Shown: piece by piece, positions 7,049-14,805 of the stretch | Numbering within the stretch: the stretch's first letter is position 1 | How the letters are laid out: each line of letters starts with the position of its first letter | From: an uncultured Bacteroidota bacterium | GTDB taxonomy: Bacteria; Bacteroidota; Bacteroidia; Chitinophagales; Chitinophagaceae | Length of the DNA: 64,000 bases | Assembly: GCA_903887415.1 (NCBI GenBank) | Contig: CAISPO010000008.1 | Coordinates: 1-64,000 of the forward strand | Direction of reading: 5' to 3' | The notes under the pieces: generated by a model | The model's database searches: none | What the model saw: the letters and a program-made list of their open reading frames with translations, nothing else | What the model was told of the DNA's origin: nothing | Made by a program: the position numbers and the translations under genes

Positions 7049-7708
7049 ATGAGAAAAATATTCCTATCCGCAATATTCCTTTGGCTGTTTTTCCAATATG
7101 CATCTGGGCAAGATAAAGGCAAAATTGAAGTTAGCGTTGGTTCAGGAGTGTGGTCGTCGGATGAGCTGTTTGATGGTTATTCGCCGGGGTTTCTTAGCCA
7201 AAGTTTCAGAATCTATACAAACGACCGTTTTTCAGGTGCTTTTTGTGCAACGGTTAAATATTTTGTGAAAAAGAGAGTTTCCGTTGGTATCGCATTCGCT
7301 TATGAAAATGAAAGCGGTGACTGGAGAAGATACGACGATGTGTATGGAGGTGGTTTTGGTTGGGAGGCGATACAACTTGGAACTTATAAAAGGCAGGCAT
7401 TTACCGTCGCCCCGGAGGTATGTGCAACTTATTTTGAGAAAGATATTGCACGGCTCTACTTTACAGCTAGTATAGGAATAACTTTCCGGAATGAAGTGGA
7501 TAAATACAGCGATGCATATTATGCCTCCCAGTACAATAATGGTGTAAATATATTGGGTAAAAACCAGGAGTTAAATAAAAACGGGAACCATTTTAATCTT
7601 TACTACTCTCCTTTTGGCATATCAGTGGGTAGGTCGTTTCGCTGGTTTGCGGAAGTTGGCATAGGGTACAAGGGTATTTTAAATACTGGATTTTCCTACA
7701 AATTCTAA
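7049..7708 (+). CDS. Predicted outer-membrane beta-barrel protein
   Basis: 219 residues, no named family recognised. A signal peptide (MRKIFLSAIFLWLFFQYASGQ) is followed by alternating aromatic and polar strands (VSVGIAFAYENESGDW, LYFTASIGITFRNE, WFAEVGIGYKG). The chain ends NTGFSYKF, with the terminal Phe typical of outer-membrane barrels. It lies 2 bp from the next gene, so the two are co-expressed. Confidence 0.7.
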   Translation: MRKIFLSAIFLWLFFQYASGQDKGKIEVSVGSGVWSSDELFDGYSPGFLSQSFRIYTNDRFSGAFCATVKYFVKKRVSVGIAFAYENESGDWRRYDDVYGGGFGWEAIQLGTYKRQAFTVAPEVCATYFEKDIARLYFTASIGITFRNEVDKYSDAYYASQYNNGVNILGKNQELNKNGNHFNLYYSPFGISVGRSFRWFAEVGIGYKGILNTGFSYKF

Positions 7709-7710
7709 CT

Positions 7711-8148
7711 ATGAAAAAATATGTTGCTGCTGCCTGCCTGCTATTAGCTTATAGCTCTTGTTATAAAGCCAACAATCCTCCGTTGGCCAACGTTACTCCT
7801 GTTTTTGAAATGCAGATGCAATCAAATAACAATGTTGATCCCTATAGCGGTGGGGATTTCACACACAGCTTAATCACGCTGGGTGCCAAAGACAGTTCCT
7901 CGCTATATTTCCTCGTCAGCTTTCACCTTATTTCGGGGAATCCTGAAAACTATCCAATCACTTGTTTTGTGAGCGGGATGCCAAGCGGTGTGTTAGCCTT
8001 GGCTAGCGATACAACAACGTTTCGGCTTAGCTACAACCCCGGTTTTAGCTTTTCAGTTAACAGCGATACAGGCGTTTACACCTTCAATATTAATGTCCTT
8101 ACACCAGATAGCCTGAAATCTTATCCGGTGCAACTTCATGTATATTAG
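7711..8148 (+). CDS. Small lipoprotein
   Basis: 145 residues. A lipoprotein signal ends at AYSSC (Cys about 17), followed by a polar region with no membrane segments. The body looks all-beta (SLYFLVSFHLISG, GVYTFNINVLTPDS), as in small immunoglobulin-like envelope lipoproteins; the family is not recognised. It begins 2 bp after the barrel gene at 7049-7708, so it is probably a partner lipoprotein of that barrel. Confidence 0.7.
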   Translation: MKKYVAAACLLLAYSSCYKANNPPLANVTPVFEMQMQSNNNVDPYSGGDFTHSLITLGAKDSSSLYFLVSFHLISGNPENYPITCFVSGMPSGVLALASDTTTFRLSYNPGFSFSVNSDTGVYTFNINVLTPDSLKSYPVQLHVY

Positions 8149-8205
8149 CAGATTTTGAAAACAAGCAAATAAATTGAACAACCAAAGTTTATCAAGGTCA
8201 ATATA

Positions 8206-8236
8206 CAAAAAAAACAGCGCACCCGAAAGTGCGCTG
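8206..8236 (-). terminator. Intrinsic terminator of queA
   Basis: On the minus strand an 8-bp stem (CAGCGCAC with GTGCGCTG, 8215-8222 and 8229-8236) with a six-base loop is followed by a run of T (8206-8214). It lies 40 bp past the queA stop, in the convergent gap with the lipoprotein gene. Confidence 0.85.
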
Positions 8237-8276
8237 CCTGTATCCTGGAATTTGGAATTTCTATTTGGGAATTTTA

Positions 8277-9326
8277 CTAGATAACCAGCATCGCATCACC
8301 ATAGCTGAAGAAGCGGTATTTTTCCTTGATACCTACTTCGTAAGCGTGCATCATCAGGTCATAACCAGCGAAGGCGCAGGCCATGATCATGAGGCTGGTC
8401 TTTGGCAGGTGAAAGTTGGTGATGAGTGAATCTGCGATGGAGAAATTGTAAGGCGGATGGATAAATACATTCGTCCAGCCTTCTTCCGGTTTCAGGAGGC
8501 CCTGTGCAGTTACTGAACTTTCCAGCGCGCGCATAGTAGTGGTGCCTATGGAGCAGATGTGGCGCTTGTCCATTTTTGCCTTGTTCACGATACCAGCAGC
8601 ATATTCATCTACTTTAAAGTATTCTGCGTCCATCTTGTGCTTCGACAGGTCTTCCACTTCTATCGGGCGGAAGGTACCGAGGCCGGTATGCAGGGTAACT
8701 TCAGCAAATTTTACACCGATGATCTCCAACCTTTTTATGAGTTCACGGCTGAAGTGCATGCCGGCAGTAGGCGCGGCAACTGCGCCCTCGTACTTGGCAT
8801 ATACTGTCTGGTAACGCTCTTTATCTTCTTCCTCGGGCTTGCGCTTGATGTATTTAGGCAGCGGTGTCTCGCCCAGCAGGTCCAGCATACCGCGGAAAGC
8901 CTGGTCATCACCATCAAACAGGAAGCGGATGGTACGGCCCCGCGATGTGGTATTGTCTATTACTTCTGCAACCAGTTCATCATTATCACCAAAGTACAGC
9001 TTGTTGCCAACACGTATCTTACGGGCGGGGTCAACGATCACATCCCATAAATGGTTTGGCTTATTCAGTTCACGGAGCAGGAACACTTCGATCTTAGCAC
9101 CGGTCTTCTCCTTACGGCCATAGAGGCGTGCGGGAAAAACCTTTGTGTTATTTACAATCATTACATCCTTGTCGTGAAAGAAACCAAGAACGTCTTTGAA
9201 GGTTTTGTGCTCTATTTTTCCGGTATCGCGATGGATAACCATGAGGCGGCTATCTTCTCTTTTTTTGGCGGGGTGTTGCGCTATTAAATTTAATGGGAGA
9301 TCAAACTTGAATTGAGATAACTTCAT
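8277..9326 (-). CDS. queA: tRNA preQ1(34) S-adenosylmethionine ribosyltransferase-isomerase
   Basis: Transfers and isomerises the ribosyl moiety of S-adenosylmethionine onto preQ1 at tRNA wobble position 34, giving epoxyqueuosine. Signature blocks are present: [20 protein letters not shown] at the start, [39 protein letters not shown], and [19 protein letters not shown] near the C-terminus. The start at 9326 was chosen because homologues begin at this MKLSxF; that gives 349 residues. It is a single gene with its own promoter box and terminator. Confidence 0.96.
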   Translation of the reverse strand: MKLSQFKFDLPLNLIAQHPAKKREDSRLMVIHRDTGKIEHKTFKDVLGFFHDKDVMIVNNTKVFPARLYGRKEKTGAKIEVFLLRELNKPNHLWDVIVDPARKIRVGNKLYFGDNDELVAEVIDNTTSRGRTIRFLFDGDDQAFRGMLDLLGETPLPKYIKRKPEEEDKERYQTVYAKYEGAVAAPTAGMHFSRELIKRLEIIGVKFAEVTLHTGLGTFRPIEVEDLSKHKMDAEYFKVDEYAAGIVNKAKMDKRHICSIGTTTMRALESSVTAQGLLKPEEGWTNVFIHPPYNFSIADSLITNFHLPKTSLMIMACAFAGYDLMMHAYEVGIKEKYRFFSYGDAMLVI

Positions 9327-9353
9327 AATTACGGTTATGATTTGAAAAGGGTG

Positions 9354-9361
9354 CAAAGTTA
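9354..9361 (-). promoter_or_regulatory. -7 box upstream of queA
   Basis: The minus strand reads TAACTTTG, an exact TAnnTTTG match, 27 bp before the ATG at 9326. It lies upstream of the chosen start and inside the longer open frame, which supports the shorter start. Confidence 0.5.
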
Positions 9362-9707
9362 CGGAATAATTAAATAAAATCCGGAAATTCTATTTATTGT
9401 AAAGATTGTGTAGCGTTTATGGCGTACAACCACTAATTGTGCAGAACAGGCATCAATTCAAATAACAAAGCCGCTTACACGTTCATTATATAAATAAACT
9501 ATTACATATATAGTGTCGGACCATTTATTTCTATTTTAGGGAAGGATTGAAGCGATTTCAACGTCTAATCTTATTGATCTTATGACACAATAAATTGAAT
9601 TTCACAGTATTGAAGAAAAATATTTCTATCAATTTTAGATGTTTGGCATAAATTTGGATGTTAAAATATTATTGACTTGTATTTCTTTACACATTAAAAT
9701 ACTTCTT
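9362..9707. other. Intergenic region between queA and the peroxidase gene
   Basis: About 350 bp, A/T rich, between divergent genes. No gene is seen. TAAATTTG at 9649-9656 matches the -7 consensus and is the likely promoter of the peroxidase gene. The long leader (about 45 bp) and the unusually long gap leave room for regulation, but I see no clear operator. Confidence 0.5.
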
Positions 9708-11138
9708 ATGAAAAAAATTAAACTCGCCGTTTTGGCCGCACTGGTACTGCAGGTTATGGCGTTCACAGTTTATAACAGCAATTGCGTTAATCTCCCAGGT
9801 ACTTCATACGTATATAAGAATATTCCCTTCCCGGTTACGGTTGTAGGTAACCTTCCGGCAATGGACAATATGCCAACAACGGACTCCACTACCGATCCAG
9901 GCGCCACGTTAGGACGGGTATTGTTTTACGACGTCAGTTTGTCGGCTAACAAAACAATTTCCTGTGGTTCGTGTCACCAGCAAAAATTTTCCTTTTCAGA
10001 TACCGCACGGTTCAGCACCGGTTATAATGGCACAAAGGGAACGCGTAACGCCATGGCTTTGATGCATGCACGTTTTTTTAAGGATGCGTCGTTTTTCTGG
10101 GATGAAAGAGCCGCAACGCTGGAAGCACAAGTGCTGATGCCGATACAGAACCCGATAGAAATGGGGCTTACGCTGGATACCCTCGTTGCGAGAGTCGCAG
10201 CCAAGTCAATTTATCCTCCCTTGTTCAACGCTGCGTTTGGTACTACTACAGTTACTTCCGCCGAAATTTCCAAGGCATTGGCACAGTTTGTAAGGAGTAT
10301 GAACACATTCGGCTCGAGATGGTGGCAGGGCGTGAATAGCACGCCAGGGCCGGCGGCACATACTAATTTCGCCACCTTTACCGCGCAGGAGAATTTCGGT
10401 AAGTCTTTATTTATGGACACCGCCCGCGGTAATTGCCAGTCATGCCATACCAAGAATGTCTTTGTAGCAGGTGCCGCGCGGAGCAACGGACTCGATTCAA
10501 TCTATACGGACCTTGGTGTAGGCGGCGCAGATGGCCAGAGAAACAAGATAGGAACGTTTAAAGTACCCTCATTGATGAATATCGCCCTGACCGGACCTTA
10601 CATGCATGACGGCAGATACCAGACATTGGCGCAAGTCGTTAATTTCTACAGTGATTCAATACACAACACAGCGAATCTCAGCCCCTTCCTCAAAACCGCA
10701 GCGGGACTGGCGAGAAGGCCCCATTATTCAGATTCTGAAAAGCACGCGTTGCTGGCCTTCCTGAATACCTTGACTGATACTTTGATAACCACTGATCCCA
10801 GGTGGAGTAATCCATTTTGTGTAGTATCCAGTGGAAGGGAGGCTGGAACAGCAAATGCTACAAATGAGTTGATCCCGGTATTGTCCTATGCCATATACCC
10901 AAATCCGAGCAGGACAAACGATGCTATTAATTTCAGCGTGATAGCCGGGCAAAACTTTGAAGGAAATATCCGGGTTTATTCTGTTAGTGGCAAGCTGGTA
11001 TATCAAACTCCGCATTCTTTTGAAATCGGAAATAACCTGCTGGGGTTGCCGGTTATTAATCTGGATCCTGGTATCTATATACTTCAACTCGAAAAAGACG
11101 GCAGCATTCTCGCTACGGGACGAGTGGTAAAACAATAA
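9708..11138 (+). CDS. Di-heme cytochrome c peroxidase (CcpA/MauG family) with T9SS sorting domain
   Basis: Predicted to reduce hydrogen peroxide or oxidise a protein/small substrate at the cell surface or periplasm. The start at 9708 gives a signal peptide MKKIKLAVLAALVLQVMAF. Two c-type heme sites are present: CGSCH (86-90) and CQSCH (243-247). RVLFYDVSLSANKT precedes the first, and a PYMHDGRYQTL block supplies the distal-heme Met/His region. The last about 75 residues form a type IX secretion C-terminal domain (YPNPSRTNDAINF, IRVYSVSGKLVY, LDPGIYILQLEKDG, RVVKQ). 476 residues. The gene stands alone and is followed by a terminator. Confidence 0.9.
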   Translation: MKKIKLAVLAALVLQVMAFTVYNSNCVNLPGTSYVYKNIPFPVTVVGNLPAMDNMPTTDSTTDPGATLGRVLFYDVSLSANKTISCGSCHQQKFSFSDTARFSTGYNGTKGTRNAMALMHARFFKDASFFWDERAATLEAQVLMPIQNPIEMGLTLDTLVARVAAKSIYPPLFNAAFGTTTVTSAEISKALAQFVRSMNTFGSRWWQGVNSTPGPAAHTNFATFTAQENFGKSLFMDTARGNCQSCHTKNVFVAGAARSNGLDSIYTDLGVGGADGQRNKIGTFKVPSLMNIALTGPYMHDGRYQTLAQVVNFYSDSIHNTANLSPFLKTAAGLARRPHYSDSEKHALLAFLNTLTDTLITTDPRWSNPFCVVSSGREAGTANATNELIPVLSYAIYPNPSRTNDAINFSVIAGQNFEGNIRVYSVSGKLVYQTPHSFEIGNNLLGLPVINLDPGIYILQLEKDGSILATGRVVKQ

Positions 11139-11150
11139 TTAACTTATATT

Positions 11151-11195
11151 GAGCGCGCCTCGCACGAGCATTTGCTGGTGCGAGGCGCTCTTATT
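11151..11195 (+). terminator. Intrinsic terminator after the peroxidase gene
   Basis: A 9-bp perfect stem GCCTCGCAC/GTGCGAGGC (11157-11165 with 11178-11186), extended by GAGC/GCTC, is followed by TTATTTT. It begins 12 bp past the stop at 11138. The next gene starts 28 bp beyond, so that gene needs its own promoter or readthrough. Confidence 0.85.
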
Positions 11196-11222
11196 TTGGA
11201 ACTAGTTGTACCTTTGAATCTC

Positions 11223-11714
11223 ATGGCACTGGAAAACTGGGAAAAGGAGGCGAAGGAACACCAAAAGGCATATAAGTATATGCTGGAGAAAAGCAATAAA
11301 ACCAAATCGCTGCAGAATAAGCTGCTGGATGCTTTGCCCGACCTGCATGAAGAAGCCTTTAGCAAAATTAACTGCCTGGACTGCGCCCGCTGCTGCAAAA
11401 ACCATTCTCCACGTTTCAAGCAGCCGGACATAAAGCGCATAGCCAAAAGCCTGCGGATGAAGGAGGGTGACCTGGTAACCCAATACCTGAAACTGGATGA
11501 TGAAGGGGACTATGTTACCAAAACAACTCCTTGCCCATTCCTGGCGGAAGATAATACCTGCAATATTTATGAAGACCGGCCCAGCGATTGCGCACGCTAC
11601 CCTTATACTGATGAAGATGTGCTGCTGAAACGCGTGCAGCTAACACTTAAAAACGCTATGGTGTGCCCCGCTACTCATATGGTGCTGGAAAAATTGCTGG
11701 AGATGGGCGGGTGA
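11223..11714 (+). CDS. YkgJ-type zinc/iron-chelating cysteine-cluster protein
   Basis: 163 residues from the start at 11223 (MALENWEKEAKEHQ). The Cys pattern of the UPF0153/CxxCxxCC family is present: NCLDCARCCKN (about 57-67), then TPCPFLAEDNTCNIYEDRPSDCARYPY (about 105-131) and a later VCPATH. These Cys residues are thought to bind zinc or an Fe-S cluster; the biological role is unknown. The N-terminus is helical and charged. Confidence 0.88.
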   Translation: MALENWEKEAKEHQKAYKYMLEKSNKTKSLQNKLLDALPDLHEEAFSKINCLDCARCCKNHSPRFKQPDIKRIAKSLRMKEGDLVTQYLKLDDEGDYVTKTTPCPFLAEDNTCNIYEDRPSDCARYPYTDEDVLLKRVQLTLKNAMVCPATHMVLEKLLEMGG

Positions 11715-11737
11715 TACCAATTGGGCTTTCCCTTAAC

Positions 11738-11767
11738 GCGTCTGACGGCTATGAGCCGTACTGACGC
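11738..11767. repeat. Hairpin in a convergent gap
   Basis: ACGGCT-ATG-AGCCGT is flanked by GCGTC and GACGC, making a 30-bp near-palindrome. It lies in the 70-bp gap between the convergent genes ending at 11714 (+) and 11785 (-). It lacks a T tract, so it is not a typical terminator, but may stop or protect both transcripts. Confidence 0.55.
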
Positions 11768-11784
11768 TAACGCTGATCACAAGA

Positions 11785-12726
11785 CTATTTGTTGGAAATG
11801 GTTACATGTTTGTAGCCGAACAGGATACGCAGTGAATCTTTTACATGGGCTGTATCTGCTGCGAAACATTTAATATTGGTAAACACATAATAGCCCGCGC
11901 TGTCCTTTGGCATCACTTCGGCACGGTTGCCATTGATCTTCAGGTTGCGCATGCGCTTTTCTGCTTTTTCCAAATCGGGATAATCACCGATTATCATTTT
12001 GTAGGTGTGCTTCACCGTGTCCGCAGAAGATGCAGTTACCGTAGCAGGAGCTGCGGGCATGGCAGCAGACGTAGTATCCTTAACAGGCTGCGTGGAATCG
12101 GGCGCAGCTACAGGTGTTGCGGCTTGTACTACCGTGTCTTTGGGAACAACGGCTACAGGCGCGGGTGCAGCCTTCATCGACGTCATGTAGTAATATATAC
12201 CATAACCGCCGCCGCCAAGTATGATCAGTAATACTACTACCAATATCACCATGCTCCAGTTTATGGAATCAGCCTTGTGTGGAGCGGGATAAGATGGTTT
12301 TTGCTGCAGGCGGGAGTTTTGTTCGTCCAGTTGCTTGCTGTTGCGGATGGTGGGTATGCCTGCGGGTGTGTAGCGGAAATTAGCATCGGTAACAAATTTC
12401 ACCCTGCCGCCGCCTTCTATGAAATGGCCTATATGTGGGATGGGCACTTCCTGGCCGTTGGCCATATCCTTCCGTGCTTGTATGCTATATTCACGCAGCG
12501 TGTTTGCGGCTTTCGAAATGCTTATTTGTTCGTTTGTTGCAATGAAATTCGCGAGGTTGTCGTCAATGGAGCCGCCGGGGGTTACCTGCACTTCATAGGA
12601 TGGCGGCTGCAATGCTTTGCCATCGTGAGTTGCAGGGCGCTTTACCAGCTCCATGTTGCCCAACCCATGTATATAACAGTAGTGGTTTTTTAATAAAAAC
12701 AGGCCTATGTATTTTGCGATATCCAT
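11785..12726 (-). CDS. HU-CCDC81 / SPOR domain envelope protein
   Basis: Start at 12726 (MDIAKYIGLFLLKNHYCY), the usual beginning of this Bacteroidota family; 313 residues. Residues about 1-110 form the prokaryotic CCDC81-like HU domain with the VPIPHIGHFIEGGG block. A single transmembrane helix follows at about 158-180 (MVILVVVLLIILGGGGYG), then an Ala/Pro/Thr-rich linker and a SPOR domain (about 235-310, YKMIIGDYPDLEKAEKRM) that in other proteins binds denuded septal peptidoglycan. It probably links the cytoplasmic face to the cell wall at division sites. It follows the barrel gene after a 266-bp repeat-bearing gap. Confidence 0.88.
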   Translation of the reverse strand: MDIAKYIGLFLLKNHYCYIHGLGNMELVKRPATHDGKALQPPSYEVQVTPGGSIDDNLANFIATNEQISISKAANTLREYSIQARKDMANGQEVPIPHIGHFIEGGGRVKFVTDANFRYTPAGIPTIRNSKQLDEQNSRLQQKPSYPAPHKADSINWSMVILVVVLLIILGGGGYGIYYYMTSMKAAPAPVAVVPKDTVVQAATPVAAPDSTQPVKDTTSAAMPAAPATVTASSADTVKHTYKMIIGDYPDLEKAEKRMRNLKINGNRAEVMPKDSAGYYVFTNIKCFAADTAHVKDSLRILFGYKHVTISNK

Positions 12727-12860
12727 TGCGGTAACTCCCTCGTCAAATTGGACAGGCAAGGTAATTAAATAAATCCTAGATTTTTCGGGGGTTGAGATAA
12801 AAATTTTGTGAATTGGCTACTTCCGGGCGCAGACTTATTGCTGTGAGGAAGTGGGATTAC

Positions 12861-12941
12861 GCCCTTGCAGGGCTTGTTTCCCTGGTGTTCCTGATATCAA
12901 GGAGCTTCACCCCTTGCTGATATATTTCGCCACTTCGTGGC
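12861..12941. repeat. Degenerate palindromic repeat unit
   Basis: GCCCTTGCAGGGC (12861-12873) and GCCACTTCGTGGC (12929-12941) are two short palindromes bracketing a GATATCAAGG.../CTTGCTGATAT stretch. They look like a worn copy of a dispersed palindromic element. The rest of the 12727-12992 gap shows no gene. Confidence 0.5.
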
Positions 12942-12992
12942 TTAAACGGCCATTTTTTCTATATTGTTCAATTTGAGATCGTCTCTCTTAAA

Positions 12993-14627
12993 TTAAAATT
13001 TCAATCGCAGCCCGCCGTAAACATTCAGCCCATAGGCCTGGTAGCCATACCAGCGCTGGTATTTGTCGTTTAGCAGGTTATCAAGTTCGGCGAACGCGGA
13101 CAGGCGGGGAATGATGGTGTATTCAGCGTTAACGCCAAGGTCTGCTATTGGCTTCAGGGTTCCTATACGTGCGGGAGGGCCTACGGTATCGCGGGCGTGA
13201 ATGCCGCTAAGCAATGCAAAATAGGTGTGGGCTACAAACTTCTTAGATACATTGATGGCCAGGTCGCCCTTCATACTCACATTCGGCTCCTGCCATACAT
13301 ATTTCTGGGTGCCGCCATAGTAGGCATAGTAGTCGGCAGTGGCGCCTACCGACCATGTGTTGGCCTGCGTATAGCGCACCGCTACGTGTATTGAGAAGGC
13401 TTTTACATTATCATAAGCTACGTAAAATTGCTTCTTGTCGCCGGTATCATTGAGGAAGGTGGGCAAACTCTCGAAATTCCACCAACTACCGCGCGCCGAA
13501 AACAGAAAATGATTGCCCACAGGCCCTTCCAGGCCCAGGAACACTTCGTCTTTTTTAGTTTGCTGCAGATCGTAAAAGCTGCGCATGTATGGGTTCTCGG
13601 TAGTGAGCTGCTCATAAGTGTTTTGCCTCAACGATGACTGCCAGCCGGCAGTAACCACATAGCGGGTATCGGGCAGGCGGAATGCGGCTAATATATCCGG
13701 TAATACATAACCTGTACCATCGCCGCCCACAGCCAGGCCCAGTAAAGCATGGCCACTCAAAGGGCCGTGATGCAGCACTACGCCAGGCAGAAACTCGGCC
13801 ACGTTGTTGTAATTATTCCAGTTGCCTGTTTTGTATTCCGTAACATTTCCGCTTAGCGCAGCCACGAGGTCTAAGCTGGTATCCAGCTTGTAGCTTATGG
13901 GTAGATTGATACCGGCACTGATCTCTGACGTGTTCATTTTAGCGCCATAATACGAGGCCGTAACAGCAGGGTGATAGAAAAACCTGTCGGTACTGTCCGT
14001 TTTGTTCTTCATATCCACGGTGGCTCTTACCGTGGTATAGACCTGTTTCACGGAATCGAAAGGATAATCGTGCAGGTTGTGATTATAGCCATAGTCGGCA
14101 TACTGGTTCCGCTCACCAGCGATACCGGCATGCCACTCACTGTTGTCTGCATGATACATGCCTTCGGCCTCTATACCGCTAAGGGCAGTATGCTCATTGA
14201 GTATATCCCCGCTTTGCGAAAGGTGATGCGCATGTATATCCGTTTCAAAGTTCTTGCCCCAAAAAGCATTGGTACCCGCATCCAGATAAATAGTTGATAA
14301 ATTCCCGCCTCCTGCCGCTATATAGCTTTCGTAGGGCGGCTTTGGCACATCTTTTCCCAAGGCAAGCGGGCGGAGCGGTTGTGAGCTGTAGGTGTAGTAC
14401 AAAGTTTGCTGCGGCACCTCCAGGTTTAGCTGCGGGTGCGTGGTATCGGCTGGCGGAAGCTGTGGCACCCATTCCGGTTTTGGCGCACGTTTCACTTCCG
14501 GCTTGTAAGATTGTATCACTTCTATCGTTGACCCTTTCAGCACGGTATCCGAAGGGGCAGTATGCTGCGCCCTTACCCCAATAGCGGCAGTAAGCAATAT
14601 CAATATGAAGAAATGTTTTACGCTCAT
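12993..14627 (-). CDS. Plug-less TonB-receptor-like outer-membrane barrel
   Basis: The start at 14627 (MSVKHFFILILLTAAIGVRAQ) gives a signal peptide and 544 residues. A proline-rich N-terminal segment (EVKRAPKPEWVPQLPP) precedes about 400 residues of alternating beta strands. The chain ends with NVYGGLRLKF, a terminal-Phe barrel signal close to TonB receptor C-termini (LNDKYQRWYGYQAYG). No plug domain is visible, so it is probably not an ordinary transporter. It is downstream of the TPR gene and the 53-bp repeat array in a same-strand envelope cluster. Confidence 0.78.
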   Translation of the reverse strand: MSVKHFFILILLTAAIGVRAQHTAPSDTVLKGSTIEVIQSYKPEVKRAPKPEWVPQLPPADTTHPQLNLEVPQQTLYYTYSSQPLRPLALGKDVPKPPYESYIAAGGGNLSTIYLDAGTNAFWGKNFETDIHAHHLSQSGDILNEHTALSGIEAEGMYHADNSEWHAGIAGERNQYADYGYNHNLHDYPFDSVKQVYTTVRATVDMKNKTDSTDRFFYHPAVTASYYGAKMNTSEISAGINLPISYKLDTSLDLVAALSGNVTEYKTGNWNNYNNVAEFLPGVVLHHGPLSGHALLGLAVGGDGTGYVLPDILAAFRLPDTRYVVTAGWQSSLRQNTYEQLTTENPYMRSFYDLQQTKKDEVFLGLEGPVGNHFLFSARGSWWNFESLPTFLNDTGDKKQFYVAYDNVKAFSIHVAVRYTQANTWSVGATADYYAYYGGTQKYVWQEPNVSMKGDLAINVSKKFVAHTYFALLSGIHARDTVGPPARIGTLKPIADLGVNAEYTIIPRLSAFAELDNLLNDKYQRWYGYQAYGLNVYGGLRLKF

Positions 14628-14662
14628 GCGTTCTATTTTATCCCGATCCCTTTGTGTTTCGC

Positions 14663-14792
14663 GGAGACGCAAAATCTTGCGTCCCTACTGGTTGTGTTCC
14701 TTATCCTTATTGTGTGGAGACGCAATGCATTGCGTCTCTACCGGTTGTGTTCCTTACCCTTATTGTGTGGAGACGCAATGCATTGCGGCTCT
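14663..14792. repeat. Three-unit 53-bp tandem array carrying GGAGACGC palindromes
   Basis: Three palindromes start at 14663, 14716 and 14769, exactly 53 bp apart. The middle one is perfect (AGACGCAATG / CATTGCGTCT, 14718-14737); the outer two carry substitutions. The spacer GGTTGTGTTCCTTA recurs at 14690 and 14743. The core is the same as the single palindromes at 48008-48035 and 32212-32239. The array lies between the TPR gene stop and the barrel gene start, so it is transcribed within the cluster. Confidence 0.85.
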
Positions 14793-14805
14793 GCTATCGT
14801 ATTCG

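Noticed and set aside
14663-14792. CRISPR array
   Set aside because: The spacers are repeated too (period 53 bp for whole units) and only three units exist, so this is a tandem repeat and not a CRISPR.
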